From Nitrospira sp. (lineage in GTDB: Bacteria > Nitrospirota > Nitrospiria > Nitrospirales > Nitrospiraceae), in contig JALHMZ010000010.1 in the NCBI GenBank assembly GCA_022843785.1, forward strand, positions 93,420-157,419: DNA of 64,000 nucleotides. The letters are read 5' to 3'. Positions 40,577 to 50,808 of this stretch are shown here, piece after piece (position 1 is the stretch's first letter; the number at the start of each line of letters is the position of its first letter). Made by a program: the position numbers and the translations under genes. The notes under the pieces are model-generated. The model did no database searches and was not told the origin of the DNA. It saw only the letters and a program-made list of their open reading frames with translations.

Positions 40577-41142
40577 GCGCGCGCCGACGGTCTATACCGA
40601 AGAAGAAACCGAGACCGATCATTTTGCCGTCCATGCCGGGTGGGCCTGGGCAGGGGCAGGACGCATTGCTCACGAGTAGCCAAACCAAGCAGATCCAAGA
40701 TCTCATTGATCTGCTTCGCCGGAACAACTTGACCGAGTTGGAATTAGAGCGCCAAGGGGTGCGTATCCGAGTCCGCCATGAGATCGGCATCAAGTCCGTC
40801 TCGGCTTCGGTGCAAGAGACTGTCCCCAATATTTCTCAGCCAAGCGTCCATCCCACGAGTGCTTCCGGTCCTCCGGCCGAAGACACGACCGGCATGGTGA
40901 CAATTACTTCCCCCATCGTCGGGACGTTCTATCGTTCGCCTTCTCCGGATGCCGATCCCTATGTTGAAGAGGGCGATATTGTCAAAAAAGGCCAAGTGCT
41001 GTGCATCGTTGAAGCGATGAAACTGATGAATGAAATTGAGTCTGAAACGGACGGCCGCATCGTCAAGATTCTGGCCGAGAGCACCAAGCCTGTCGAGTAC
41101 GGTCACGCGCTCTTCTTGATAGATCCCAACCCCGTCCAATAG
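40573..41142 (+). CDS. accB: Acetyl-CoA carboxylase biotin carboxyl carrier protein
   Basis: Biotinylation motif [34 protein letters not shown]. Confidence 0.97.
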   Translation: MSARRRSIPKKKPRPIILPSMPGGPGQGQDALLTSSQTKQIQDLIDLLRRNNLTELELERQGVRIRVRHEIGIKSVSASVQETVPNISQPSVHPTSASGPPAEDTTGMVTITSPIVGTFYRSPSPDADPYVEEGDIVKKGQVLCIVEAMKLMNEIESETDGRIVKILAESTKPVEYGHALFLIDPNPVQ

Positions 41143-41173
41143 ACGGTTCTCGCCGACGTATCGGAGTCACGAC

Positions 41174-42514
41174 GTGTTCAAGAAGGTTCTGGTCGCCAAC
41201 CGCGGAGAGATTGCCCTACGGGTCATCCGAGCTTGTAAGGAGCTCGGAATCAGGACCGTTGCCATCCATTCGGAGGCTGATGCTGCGAGTCTGCACGTGC
41301 GCGCCGCCGATGAGAAGGTGTGTGTGGGGCCACCGGACGCAGCGTTGAGCTACCGCAATATTCCGAATGTTTTGAGCGCGGCGGAGGTGACCGGCGTGGA
41401 TGCCATCCATCCCGGCTATGGGTTCTTGTCCGAGAACGCCCACTTTGCTGAAGTCTGCGAATCGATCGGTGTCAAATTCATCGGCCCGACGTCTGAAAAC
41501 ATTGCCATGATGGGGGACAAAGCAAAGGCCCGTGAGGTCGTTTCCAGGCGGGGGTTGCCTGTGACTCCCGGCAGTCTCGGTGAGTTGCGGAGCGAAGAGG
41601 ATGCGATGCAAGCCGCGCAGAAAATCGGCTTTCCCGTCATTATCAAAGCGACGGCCGGAGGCGGAGGTCGCGGCATGCGCGTTGTGAACAAGGCTGAAGA
41701 TTTGGGCCGGGCGTTTCAGGCTGCCCAGGCCGAAGCGAAGTCTACATTCGGCAACGAAAACGTTTATCTCGAACGGTATTTTCTGGAACCGCGCCATATT
41801 GAAGTCCAGGTCATGGCCGACCACCGCGGCCATGTCATTCATCTGGGGGAACGCGACTGCTCGATTCAACGGCGGCATCAAAAGCTGGTCGAAGAAACTC
41901 CCTCTCCAGCTATCGATGAGAAGCTTCGCCGGGAGATTGGACGGGTCGCCGTAGAAGCCGTCAAAGCGGTGCATTATCGAAATCTCGGCACCGTGGAGTT
42001 TCTCCTCGATAAAGAGCGGAACTTCTTTTTTATGGAGGTGAACACCCGGATCCAGGTTGAGCACCCTATCACCGAAATGGTCACCGGCATCGATTTGATT
42101 AAGGAACAAATTCGTCTGGCAGCGGGTCATCCACTTTCGATCAGACAGCAGGACGTCGTGCTCAACGGGCATAGCATGGAATGCCGGATCAACGCGGAGG
42201 ATCCTGAAAAGTTTACTCCGTCGCCCGGGCAGATTACCAAATACAGCGCGCCCGGAGGGTTCGGTGTTCGAGTTGATTCTGCTATGGAGTCCGGCGCGAC
42301 GGTCGTGCCGTATTATGACTCAATGATCGCGAAGTTGATCACGCACGGGCGAGACCGCCAAGAGGCCATGGCTCGGATGAGACGCGCGCTCGATGAATTC
42401 GTGATCGAAGGGATCAAGACCACTATTCCTCTCCATCGCAGGATCTTTAACGATCCTGAGTTCCAAAAAGGCCACATTTCCACTGCCTTCCTGGAGCAGC
42501 TACTCGCCAGATAG
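41174..42514 (+). CDS. accC: Acetyl-CoA carboxylase biotin carboxylase subunit
   Basis: [51 protein letters not shown]. Confidence 0.98.
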   Translation: MFKKVLVANRGEIALRVIRACKELGIRTVAIHSEADAASLHVRAADEKVCVGPPDAALSYRNIPNVLSAAEVTGVDAIHPGYGFLSENAHFAEVCESIGVKFIGPTSENIAMMGDKAKAREVVSRRGLPVTPGSLGELRSEEDAMQAAQKIGFPVIIKATAGGGGRGMRVVNKAEDLGRAFQAAQAEAKSTFGNENVYLERYFLEPRHIEVQVMADHRGHVIHLGERDCSIQRRHQKLVEETPSPAIDEKLRREIGRVAVEAVKAVHYRNLGTVEFLLDKERNFFFMEVNTRIQVEHPITEMVTGIDLIKEQIRLAAGHPLSIRQQDVVLNGHSMECRINAEDPEKFTPSPGQITKYSAPGGFGVRVDSAMESGATVVPYYDSMIAKLITHGRDRQEAMARMRRALDEFVIEGIKTTIPLHRRIFNDPEFQKGHISTAFLEQLLAR

Positions 42515-42688
42515 TTCCGGAGGCGCACGCCGTGTGTGCGGTTGGCGTTATCCTGTCACAATGGTCTGCGCTGTTTCTGCTTCCCTCTGGACTGAGGCAG
42601 GGCGGCGGCCCTGCTGGCAACAGGGTGATTCACACCGCACATTCTTGATAAAGTAGCGTCAGCTCCCGACATTTTGTAGGATGAAGGT

Positions 42689-43945
42689 ATGAAACGACTT
42701 GGCATTATCCTCGGTGTCATTGCCATCGGACTGGCCATCGGCGGATACATGTTTTTCAACGGAGAGCGAAAGGCGCCGGTTCGATACCGGATGGCCGCGA
42801 TCGAGCGTGGTTCAGTTGTGTCGGTTGTGAGCGCGACTGGAACGATCAATCCTGTGGTCTCCGTACAAGTCGGCACCCAAGTCTCGGGGATGATCAAGAG
42901 CCTTCATGCGGATTTCAATTCGCGGGTGAAGGCGGGCGACAAGGTGGCCACCATCGATCCGGAGCCGTTCAAGGCCCGTCGCGATCAAGCAGCCGGCAAT
43001 CTTGAAATGGCACGGTCAAACGTGGCTCGATCCAAAGCCGATCTTGCGCAGCGCAAACGGGAGCGTGACCGGGTGCAATCGCTGGTGGCTCAAGAGTTTG
43101 TCTCGCAGAACGACGTGGATGTTGCCCTCACGAATTACCACTCTGCCGAGGCGCAACTTCGGGTCAGTGAGGCGCAGGTCAAGCAGGCTGAAGCCGTACT
43201 GAATTCCGCTGATCTGGAATTGAAGTATACCGTCATCCGTTCGCCGGTCGACGGAGTGGTCGTTGCGCGCAATGTGGAGGTGGGGCAGACCGTGGCGTCC
43301 AGCTTTGCCACGCCGAATCTTTTTTTAATCGCGCTCGATCTCACCAAAATGCAGGTAGATACCAACGTCAGCGAGTCAGATATCGGCGGTATCACTGAAG
43401 GCAAGGACGCAGTGTTTTCGGTGGACGCCTATCCGGGTGTGCGGTTTGAGGGGGTCATTCGACAAGTGCGGTTGGCGCCGATCAATGTGCAGAATGTTGT
43501 GACGTACAATGTGGTTGTGGCGGTGGACAACAAAGATCTTCGGCTCAAACCAGGAATGACGGCGAATGTTTCAATCGTTGTGGCGCAGAAGGATCAAGTC
43601 TTGAAAGTGCCGAATGCTGCGTTGCGATTCAGTCCGCCACAGAGTGAACGTACCCGGGGGGCAAGTAGTGGGGGGAAACCGGTCAAAGTCGATGCCGGTA
43701 GCTACTCACTAGACGGCTCCGCAAATTCTGGGGGACAGGCAAGGAAGGTCTGGAAGTTAGGTGTCACCGGAGAGCCGGAGGCGGTCGTCGTTCATACGGG
43801 CATTTCCGACGGGGTTTCAACGGAAGTGCTGGATGGCGCAGTGGCCGACGGCGATATGGTGGTGATAGGGATTGAGAGCGCACGGGGGGAGCGGCGATCC
43901 GGCGAGTTGCCGCCGGGATTTGGTAGTGGTGGCCAGCGTCGGTAG
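42689..43945 (+). CDS. macA: Efflux periplasmic adaptor (MacA/HlyD family)
   Basis: SVQVGTQVSGMIKSLHADFNSRVKAGDKVATIDPEPFKA; beta-barrel segment; next to macB-type genes. Confidence 0.93.
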   Translation: MKRLGIILGVIAIGLAIGGYMFFNGERKAPVRYRMAAIERGSVVSVVSATGTINPVVSVQVGTQVSGMIKSLHADFNSRVKAGDKVATIDPEPFKARRDQAAGNLEMARSNVARSKADLAQRKRERDRVQSLVAQEFVSQNDVDVALTNYHSAEAQLRVSEAQVKQAEAVLNSADLELKYTVIRSPVDGVVVARNVEVGQTVASSFATPNLFLIALDLTKMQVDTNVSESDIGGITEGKDAVFSVDAYPGVRFEGVIRQVRLAPINVQNVVTYNVVVAVDNKDLRLKPGMTANVSIVVAQKDQVLKVPNAALRFSPPQSERTRGASSGGKPVKVDAGSYSLDGSANSGGQARKVWKLGVTGEPEAVVVHTGISDGVSTEVLDGAVADGDMVVIGIESARGERRSGELPPGFGSGGQRR

Positions 43946-44066
43946 GCTCCAGGTCGCGGGATGTAGCTGTGTGCCATTCCCCGCTAAGCACGTAATGCTT
44001 GGTTCGCTATGGTATGTGTCTCTGCTCAGGGTCTTTTTTTCCCAATGATAAGAGGGTCACCCGCTG

Positions 44067-44786
44067 ATGGCTGCGCTCATCCGTTGTGAAGACCTTTGGA
44101 AAATCTACCGTCTTGGGGATGTCGAGGTGCAGGCCCTTCGAGGGCTGAATTTGTCGATTGCATCAGGCGAGTTTGTCGCCATCATGGGGTCGTCCGGATC
44201 AGGGAAGTCGACCCTCATGAACATCCTTGGTTGTTTGGACCAACCAACTAGAGGTCGCTATTGGTTAAATGACGTCGATGCTGCGGGGTTACGGGCTGAT
44301 CAACTGGCTGATATTCGGAATCGACAGATCGGGTTTGTGTTCCAAAACTTCAATTTGATCCCACGCACCAGCGCGCTGGAAAATGCACAATTGCCTCTGT
44401 TTTATCGGGGAGTCTCGTTGAGGGAGCAGCGGGCATTGGCCACAGCGGCCCTTTGCCGTGTTGGCCTTCAAGGGCGAGAGGGGCACTATCCCACACAACT
44501 TTCAGGAGGCCAGCAGCAGCGTGTGGCAATCGCACGAGCATTGGTGACAGAACCGTCCCTCCTCTTGGCAGACGAGCCGACCGGCAATCTTGATACCGAG
44601 TCGAGCCGGGAGATCATGGCAATTCTCGACCAGCTGAATAAAGAGCAGGGCATTACGATCATTCTCGTCACGCACGAAACGGATATTGCCGCCTATGCGG
44701 AACGTGAAATTGTCATCAAGGATGGCCGTGTCCTGACCGACCGCCACACCAGATTGGCTGTTCCGTTGTCTCGTCCGGAGGTCTGA
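44067..44786 (+). CDS. ABC transporter ATP-binding protein (MacB-type)
   Basis: [43 protein letters not shown]. Confidence 0.95.
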   Translation: MAALIRCEDLWKIYRLGDVEVQALRGLNLSIASGEFVAIMGSSGSGKSTLMNILGCLDQPTRGRYWLNDVDAAGLRADQLADIRNRQIGFVFQNFNLIPRTSALENAQLPLFYRGVSLREQRALATAALCRVGLQGREGHYPTQLSGGQQQRVAIARALVTEPSLLLADEPTGNLDTESSREIMAILDQLNKEQGITIILVTHETDIAAYAEREIVIKDGRVLTDRHTRLAVPLSRPEV

Positions 44787-46021
44787 TGCCGGCGTTCCTG
44801 CTGTTCACGGTGTTGACGGCGATTCGGATCCTGAGCCGTAATCGGCTCAGGGCCGGACTGACCATGCTGGGGATTGTGATCGGGGTTGGAGCGGTGATTG
44901 CGATGGTGAGCATCGGAGAGGGGGCTAAAGCCGCAGTAGCCAAACGGGTGGCCACCATGGGTACCAACGTCATCATGGTGTTGCCTGGCTCAATGACCAC
45001 GAGTGGAGTGCGGGGTGGGCAGGGCGGTGCGGTGACGTTGACGATATCGGACGGCATGGAGCTTAAGAAACGCATTCCTATGCTGAGCGAAGTCGGCTGG
45101 GGCAAGCGGGATACCATGCAGATCATCAATGGCAATAAGAACTGGAGTGGACTGGTTAACGGGATCTCGCCGAGCTACTTGACGATTCGAGACTGGTCGT
45201 TCAGCAGTGGAGGGGCGTTCACGCAGCAGGATGTGGATACGGCTGATCGAGTGGCATTGGTCGGACAGACGGTGGTTGAGAATTTATTCGATGTGGGAGA
45301 GGAGCCGGTCGGGGCGGTTATCCGCATCAAGAACGTGCCGTTTCGCGTGATCGGCGTTCTGTCGCCCAAAGGGCAATCGAGCCAAGGGTCCGACCAGGAC
45401 GACATTATTTTCATTCCATTCAGTACCGCGGAGCGCAAGGTCTTTGGCACACAGTTTTTGGGATCAGTCGGCGCCTTGTTCGCGTCGACGGAACGATTAG
45501 AGGACTTGACGCCCGCAGCGGCCCAGATCCGCGACGTCATTCGTACGCGACATCGCTTGCAACCCGATCAAGAGGACGACTTTACAATCAGAACACAGGT
45601 GGATATCGGCAAGGTTCAGGAAAGCACGAGCGAGACGCTGACGGTCATGTTGTTCGCCATCGCGTCCGTGTCGCTCCTCGTCGGCGGGATCGGCATTATG
45701 AACATTCTCTTGGTGTCGGTCACGGAGCGGACCAGGGAAATCGGCGTGCGGATGGCGGTGGGCGCCAAGCGGCGGCACATTGTCATGCAGTTTCTGATTG
45801 AAGCCGTGACGCTCAGCGTGGTCGGTGGTTGCCTGGGGATTCTAGTCGGGATACTGGGAGCGCGCGTGACGACTGCGATTGCCGGATGGCCCACCATCAT
45901 CTCCGCTGAAACCGTAATGGCGGCGTTTGTATTCTCCATCGCCGTCGGGCTATTTTTCGGATTGTACCCGGCCAACAAGGCCTCACGGCTCAATCCCATC
46001 GACGCGCTACGGTACGAGTAG
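44786..46021 (+). CDS. ABC transporter permease (MacB/FtsX type)
   Basis: RAGLTMLGIVIGVGAVIAMVSIGEGAKA; GGIGIMNILLVSVTERTREIGVRMAVGA. Confidence 0.95.
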   Translation: MPAFLLFTVLTAIRILSRNRLRAGLTMLGIVIGVGAVIAMVSIGEGAKAAVAKRVATMGTNVIMVLPGSMTTSGVRGGQGGAVTLTISDGMELKKRIPMLSEVGWGKRDTMQIINGNKNWSGLVNGISPSYLTIRDWSFSSGGAFTQQDVDTADRVALVGQTVVENLFDVGEEPVGAVIRIKNVPFRVIGVLSPKGQSSQGSDQDDIIFIPFSTAERKVFGTQFLGSVGALFASTERLEDLTPAAAQIRDVIRTRHRLQPDQEDDFTIRTQVDIGKVQESTSETLTVMLFAIASVSLLVGGIGIMNILLVSVTERTREIGVRMAVGAKRRHIVMQFLIEAVTLSVVGGCLGILVGILGARVTTAIAGWPTIISAETVMAAFVFSIAVGLFFGLYPANKASRLNPIDALRYE

Positions 46022-46136
46022 TCGGGCGCCGCGGCGGCAGACTCGATACTCATCGATTCGTGTATTATCTATTTGGTCAATTCGGGACCGTGAGCCAGTC
46101 GGATCCTATATTCCAACAACGATATCCGATACCAAA

Positions 46137-46167
46137 CTACTCGTATCATTCTGCGCTTTACGAGTAG
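46137..46167. repeat. Short inverted repeat between convergent genes
   Basis: CTACTCGTA - 13 nt - TACGAGTAG, perfect 9-bp arms; no clear U tract. Confidence 0.45.
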
Positions 46168-46225
46168 CGGCTATTTGTATGACGTCAGGTATCAGTCATG
46201 CGTATGCCGGACTGTAATTGCGAGA

Positions 46226-46834
46226 TTATGGGGATGTAGGTTTTGGAGAAGGGGAGACGACGGACAGGGACACTTCGATGCGAGGATGTAGTTTATCGAT
46301 GTCCTTATAGAGGTGGGTTTCGACGATCCGGTTATCGTTGACTCCCAATCCTTCACAGAGCGCATCTTGAGCAATCTTGAGGCCCCCGTCAAGGTCGCGA
46401 CGCAGGGCTGAAGTGAAGAAGAATCGGATGGAGAGGGCTAGTGGGCCGGATTGAAACTGAGTCATCAGCGAGGCCCGTGCGGGCGATTGAGCCAGCGCGA
46501 TCCAGACCTGCTGCCCCACCTGTATTTTGTAGGCGCGCCCGGTAGAGGATAGCAGCCGGCGTCCGTTCACGGTGGCGTACTGGCGATTGATGCTGGGAGG
46601 AACCGGCAGGGTCAGTGACAATTGTCCGGTGGTTACGGTTGCGCCAGTCGATATCTCTTGGGAGGCGCTGATGGTCTTGGATGTTTGGAATTGAGACAGG
46701 AGGGCAAACCGGTCAAGAGGCCGTGAGGCTGGCGGTGAAGAAACAGGTGGCTCTCCTGCTGAGGGTCTATAGGAGACCGTGCGTACCGGCAGATTGGAAA
46801 GTCGTGAGCCTGAGCGACGACGGTATGATGGCAT
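46226..46834 (-). CDS. RusA-family crossover junction endodeoxyribonuclease-like protein
   Basis: LTLPVPPSINRQYATVNGRRLLSSTGRAYKIQV; RRDLDGGLKIAQDALCEGLGVNDNRIVETHLYK. Confidence 0.85.
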   Translation of the reverse strand: MPSYRRRSGSRLSNLPVRTVSYRPSAGEPPVSSPPASRPLDRFALLSQFQTSKTISASQEISTGATVTTGQLSLTLPVPPSINRQYATVNGRRLLSSTGRAYKIQVGQQVWIALAQSPARASLMTQFQSGPLALSIRFFFTSALRRDLDGGLKIAQDALCEGLGVNDNRIVETHLYKDIDKLHPRIEVSLSVVSPSPKPTSP

Positions 46835-46842
46835 GAAGCAAA

Positions 46843-47286
46843 TTACAAAAGATTCAGAATCTTGGCCATGTTTTGTTCGTAGCGATCTTCCGTGCGGGCG
46901 ATATACCGCCGCCATTCGCTGGGATTCCAGATTTCCATACGGTGATAGAGACCGACCAAAATCACTTCCTGGTCGTCGTCGAGCGGCACCAGTTTTCGTA
47001 AGCGGCCGGGAATGAGAATGCGACCCGTTTTGTCGATATCCGAGGTGCCTGCTTCAGAGACGACGAAGTGCATGAAGAGACGGCTCTGATCTTCGTCTAA
47101 CGACGTTTTAGTCCGTTCAAGGACTTGTTTCCATTCCTTGGCTGAATAGATGAGTAAGGATTGTTCCGGCCCCTTCAAGAACACGACGGATTGGCCGTCG
47201 GCCTCGATTTGCTCGCGGATAGGCGAGGGGACGATGAAGCGTCCCTTCTCATCAACTTTGCACAAGTATTCGCCGGCAAACATCAA
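46843..47286 (-). CDS. mraZ: MraZ transcriptional regulator
   Basis: FAGEYLCKVDEKGRFIVPSPIREQI; DKTGRILIPGRLRKLVPLDDDQEVILVGLYHRMEIWNPSEW. Confidence 0.96.
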   Translation of the reverse strand: MMFAGEYLCKVDEKGRFIVPSPIREQIEADGQSVVFLKGPEQSLLIYSAKEWKQVLERTKTSLDEDQSRLFMHFVVSEAGTSDIDKTGRILIPGRLRKLVPLDDDQEVILVGLYHRMEIWNPSEWRRYIARTEDRYEQNMAKILNLL

Positions 47287-47513
47287 TCAGGTCCTAGTGT
47301 AGAGGACACGGCGATTCTGGTTCGTTGGCGAATCCATTCTTCCAGGTCCGAGCGTACGAACCGCCATTCTTTTCCAAGCTTGAAAGCGGGAATTTGCCGA
47401 CTCTGTAAATAGCGATACAGTGTGCGCGGGGTAATTTTCAGATAACGGCAGGTCTCCGTTACCGTCATCAATTCGCTTTTCGGGGCGGTTCCCATAGTGC
47501 CACCAGATCTCAT
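47283..47513 (-). CDS. Excisionase-family helix-turn-helix DNA-binding protein
   Basis: LMTVTETCRYLKITPRTLYRYLQSRQIPAFKLGKEWRFVRSDLEEWI. Confidence 0.92.
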   Translation of the reverse strand: MRSGGTMGTAPKSELMTVTETCRYLKITPRTLYRYLQSRQIPAFKLGKEWRFVRSDLEEWIRQRTRIAVSSTLGPD

Positions 47514-47577
47514 CGGAACGATACAGACTCATAAGGCTCCCAATAATGGGTGTATTCTAGGGATCGGCGGAGAATTG

Positions 47578-47924
47578 TCAAGTTAAAATACATGACAATG
47601 CCTGCCACAGACTGTCAATGCCCGCCGTTGTCTCCCCATTCCCGCGCATCTCTTTTGGTTCTTCCGCCTGCTCCATCACGGACTCCATTTCGTCGCCGGC
47701 GCCTTTGCCAATCGCGTCACTCATTTTCTTCATCAAGCGGGTGGTGCGTGTGGATCGTTCTCGTCAAATGCACTGACATTGTCGGGATCTGTCAGAGATT
47801 CGAGCCGCGTCTCTTCGGACTTGGGCGCCGCGAATCGAGACAGGAGGGGGAGGATTGCGAAGATTCAGGACCAGGATGGAGCAACGCTTTCTACAAGCTC
47901 GCAGAGGTATTCATAAATCGGCAT
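47578..47924 (-). pseudogene. Decayed FmdB-family zinc-ribbon gene (stop and frameshift, CxxC region missing)
   Basis: Manual minus-strand translation: MPIYEYLCELVESVAPSWS* then in-frame ...AAPKSEETRLESLTDPDNVSAFDENDPH then shifted frame RLMKKMSDAIGKGAGDEMESVMEQAEE; intact gggagg RBS. Confidence 0.7.
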
Positions 47925-47927
47925 AGG

Positions 47928-48746
47928 TCATCCTCCCATGACATCGGCCGTCATGTCAGTTCTCGCCGCAAGGACTCGATCCGGGATCTGACTCGTATCC
48001 ATGGTGCGCCCCAAGGTCAACGCAAAGACGTCGCTGGATCCGGCTTTGCGGAGAGTCTTCGCGCATTCATTCACCGTGGCGCCGGTCGTGAACACGTCAT
48101 CGATCAACAGAATGCGTTTGCCGGCAATCAATTCAGGGTGAGTGACGGCAAAGGCTCCGCGGAGGTTCTTCAATCGTTCTTTTCGGGAGAGGGTGGTCTG
48201 TGCCGGCGAGGGAACGGTTCGGATCAGATTGACGCAGGAGACAGGCCGGCAGAGATGGCGGCCAATCCGGTCTGCCAGCAGTAAGGATTGATTGAATTCC
48301 CGTTCACGCAGCCGCCCGGTGTGTAGCGGCACGGGCATGATAAGGTCAATGGAATCGAGCGCCGGAAGCTGGTCGATCATGAGGCGAGCCAACGGCGTTG
48401 CCAGTGAGACTTTTCCCCGGTATTTGAATAGGCAGATGGCATCTCGTAGAGGGGACTGGTAGGGATAGAGTGTCCAGGCTCTGGTGTAGGATGGGGGGTG
48501 CGTGGCACAGGAGAAGCACCGATGCGTCGGGCTAAAAACCGTTGCAACCGGTGAGACGAAAGAGCGGTCACATCGCGCACAGCGTGAATGGTTTGGCAGC
48601 ACGATGGTATTCCAGCAGCCTGAGCAGAAGTGCGGAATCGGATCGTCGGCTAAGGGTGTACGGCAGACCACACACTCAGCCGGTAAGAGAAACCGGACAG
48701 CCCGGCGCACGAGTTGCGGTATCACTTTAATCCAGGAGTGAGCCAT
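47928..48746 (-). CDS. comF: ComF-family phosphoribosyltransferase-like protein
   Basis: Zinc ribbon CVVCRTPLADDPIPHFCSGC...CARC; IDLIMPVPLHTGRLREREFNQSLLLA; ILLIDDVFTTGATVNECAKTL. Confidence 0.95.
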   Translation of the reverse strand: MAHSWIKVIPQLVRRAVRFLLPAECVVCRTPLADDPIPHFCSGCWNTIVLPNHSRCARCDRSFVSPVATVFSPTHRCFSCATHPPSYTRAWTLYPYQSPLRDAICLFKYRGKVSLATPLARLMIDQLPALDSIDLIMPVPLHTGRLREREFNQSLLLADRIGRHLCRPVSCVNLIRTVPSPAQTTLSRKERLKNLRGAFAVTHPELIAGKRILLIDDVFTTGATVNECAKTLRKAGSSDVFALTLGRTMDTSQIPDRVLAARTDMTADVMGG

Positions 48747-48910
48747 AGACGGCCTCGGCGTCCCAGCGTATGAGCACGATGCTCTCTTTATGGTGAACAG
48801 GTCTGTCCTGTCAAGGTTGTCGCATTCTAAATGGTTGTGCTATACGAAAGCAGACGTCGCGACAGCGGTTATTCATATGTAGTCAATGTACGGGTCTTGG
48901 GGAGACGTTC

Positions 48911-49609
48911 GTGGTCGTTCTGAAGGGGCTTTCCAAATCATACATGCGCGGCGGAGCCACGGTGGCCGCGTTGGCCGATGTCAATTTGGAAATACGGCGC
49001 GGAGAGTTCTGTGCATTTATCGGGCCGAGCGGGTGCGGGAAAAGCACGTTGCTGAATCTCATTGCCGGGCTGGATCAGCCCACGACGGGAGACATTGTGC
49101 TCGATGGGCGGTCCACGACCGGTTTGTCCAGCTCCGAGTGGACAAGAATCAGGCGTGAGACCATCGGCATCGTGTTTCAAGCCTTTCATCTGGTGCACGG
49201 ACTAACGGCGGAGGAGAATGTTGCGTTGCCATTGTTGTTGCGAGGAGACAGCGGACGCAGTGCGGCGATGCGGGCGGGCGAGGTGTTGGAGATGGTAGGC
49301 ATGAGCCGACGGCGACATCATCGGCCGGGCGAGCTATCCGGGGGGGAACAGCAGCGGGTGGCGATTGCGAGGGCTCTGGCGCATCGACCTCGTCTCTTGC
49401 TGGCGGATGAACCGACTGGCAATATCGATTCGCATCAGGGGGCCGATATTATGGCTCTCATTAGGGATTTGGCTAAGGCGGGTGAACAGACGGTCCTGCT
49501 GGTGACACACAGTGACCAGGCAGCCCACACGGCTGACTACGTTTGGACCATACAAGATGGGCGGCTGGTCGCGCGGACCGATCGGCACCCCGAACTGGTG
49601 ACGCGATGA
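48911..49609 (+). CDS. ABC transporter ATP-binding protein (LolD/FtsE-like)
   Basis: [51 protein letters not shown] start. Confidence 0.95.
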   Translation: MVVLKGLSKSYMRGGATVAALADVNLEIRRGEFCAFIGPSGCGKSTLLNLIAGLDQPTTGDIVLDGRSTTGLSSSEWTRIRRETIGIVFQAFHLVHGLTAEENVALPLLLRGDSGRSAAMRAGEVLEMVGMSRRRHHRPGELSGGEQQRVAIARALAHRPRLLLADEPTGNIDSHQGADIMALIRDLAKAGEQTVLLVTHSDQAAHTADYVWTIQDGRLVARTDRHPELVTR

Positions 49610-50535
49610 CGGATCTTTCGACCACGATCGCAGGTGTGAGATTTCCAAGCTGCTTCATGAATGCCGCCGGGGCTCTTTGCGTCACACGTGACGAACTTGT
49701 GGCGTTGGGAAAGTCTGCAGCCGGTGCGATCGTGACCAAGTCGATGACGGTCGAACCGCGCCAGGGTAATCCCGAGCCGCGGTATTACGGATTTTCCGGC
49801 GGATCGATCAATTCCATGGGACTTCCCAACCTTGGGTACAAAGCCTATGCCGAACTGATTCCTGAGTTAAAGCGATTCGGAAAGCCTGTTGTGGCGAGTG
49901 TGGCGGGTCTTTGCGAGGAGGATTTCCCGACTATTGCGGCTGCTATTAACGCAGCTCAGCCTGACCTCATCGAAGTGAACCTCTCGTGCCCGAACATCCC
50001 CGGGAAACCTCAAATCGGCTACGATCCGGAGTCGTCCGAGCGGGTGATCAAGCGGGTACGCCAGATCATCACAGTTCCCATGGGGTTGAAGCTGCCACCG
50101 TATTTTGATCCGGCGCATCACGAGGCGATGGGGAAAGTGATCGGACGATACGGCATCGACTTTCTCAATATGATCAATTCAGTGGGCAATGGATTGGTTG
50201 TTGATCCGGAGCGCGAAGCCGTCGTCATTAAACCAAAGGGCGGATTCGGCGGGCTGGGTGGCAGGCTCATTAAACCGGTGGCACTGGCGAATGTCCGCGC
50301 GTTCTACAAAATCTTTCAAGGCAGAATCCCGATTATCGGCACCGGCGGTGTGATGGACGGCGTGGATGCGTTCGAACATCTGCTGTGCGGCGCATCGGCC
50401 GTACAAATTGGTACGGTGTTGGTAGAGGAGGGTCTGGATGTGTTCAGCCGGCTGGACAAGGAGCTGGCTGAGATTCTGGCGAGAAAAGGATATCGTTCGG
50501 TCGCGGAATGTCGAGGGATGGTCAAAGAGCTGTAG
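49606..50535 (+). CDS. pyrD: Dihydroorotate dehydrogenase (class 1 like)
   Basis: TTIAGVRFPSCFMNAAGALC; GSINSMGLPNLG; EVNLSCPNIPGKPQIGYD; IIGTGGVMDGVDAFEHLLCGASAVQIGT. Confidence 0.94.
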   Translation: MTDLSTTIAGVRFPSCFMNAAGALCVTRDELVALGKSAAGAIVTKSMTVEPRQGNPEPRYYGFSGGSINSMGLPNLGYKAYAELIPELKRFGKPVVASVAGLCEEDFPTIAAAINAAQPDLIEVNLSCPNIPGKPQIGYDPESSERVIKRVRQIITVPMGLKLPPYFDPAHHEAMGKVIGRYGIDFLNMINSVGNGLVVDPEREAVVIKPKGGFGGLGGRLIKPVALANVRAFYKIFQGRIPIIGTGGVMDGVDAFEHLLCGASAVQIGTVLVEEGLDVFSRLDKELAEILARKGYRSVAECRGMVKEL

Positions 50536-50610
50536 GAGTTTGTCGATAACCGAAGTCACGTGCTCAGGCACAGTGCCGTGTGTAAGAATACTGATGGAAA
50601 CTGAATGGTT

Positions 50611-50802
50611 GCAGGCTGTTCAGAAAGGCTGTTCAGCAAGGCCGCAGTGAGCGAAGGGGCGAGGAGGTACATACCAAGCTTCGCTTGAACCGCTCGCTTC
50701 GATCACATGCGAGCGGATAGGTTCCTTGCCTCCGCTGGGCTCATTACATTGAGCCTCTGAGCGATGCGAGAACGCAGCTGGCGGACTTTATCAACAGCCT
50801 GG
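50611..50802. repeat. Dispersed repeat copy B with terminal inverted repeats
   Basis: gcaggctgttcagaaag ... gcggactttatcaacagcctgg; internal ggccgcagtgagcgaaggggcgag and ctctgagcgatgcgagaacgcagctggcgg shared with copy A. Confidence 0.8.
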
Positions 50803-50808
50803 TAGCGG

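Noticed and set aside
41216-42172. 318-aa minus-strand ORF opposite accC
   Set aside because: Shadow ORF of biotin carboxylase; no recognisable motif.
46137-46167. 9-bp inverted repeat as an integration site or regulatory operator
   Set aside because: Lies between convergent genes; more simply a weak bidirectional terminator; no integrase nearby.
47550-48284. 244-aa plus-strand ORF over comF and the FmdB remnant
   Set aside because: Antisense to comF, which has clear zinc-ribbon and PRTase motifs; no support of its own.
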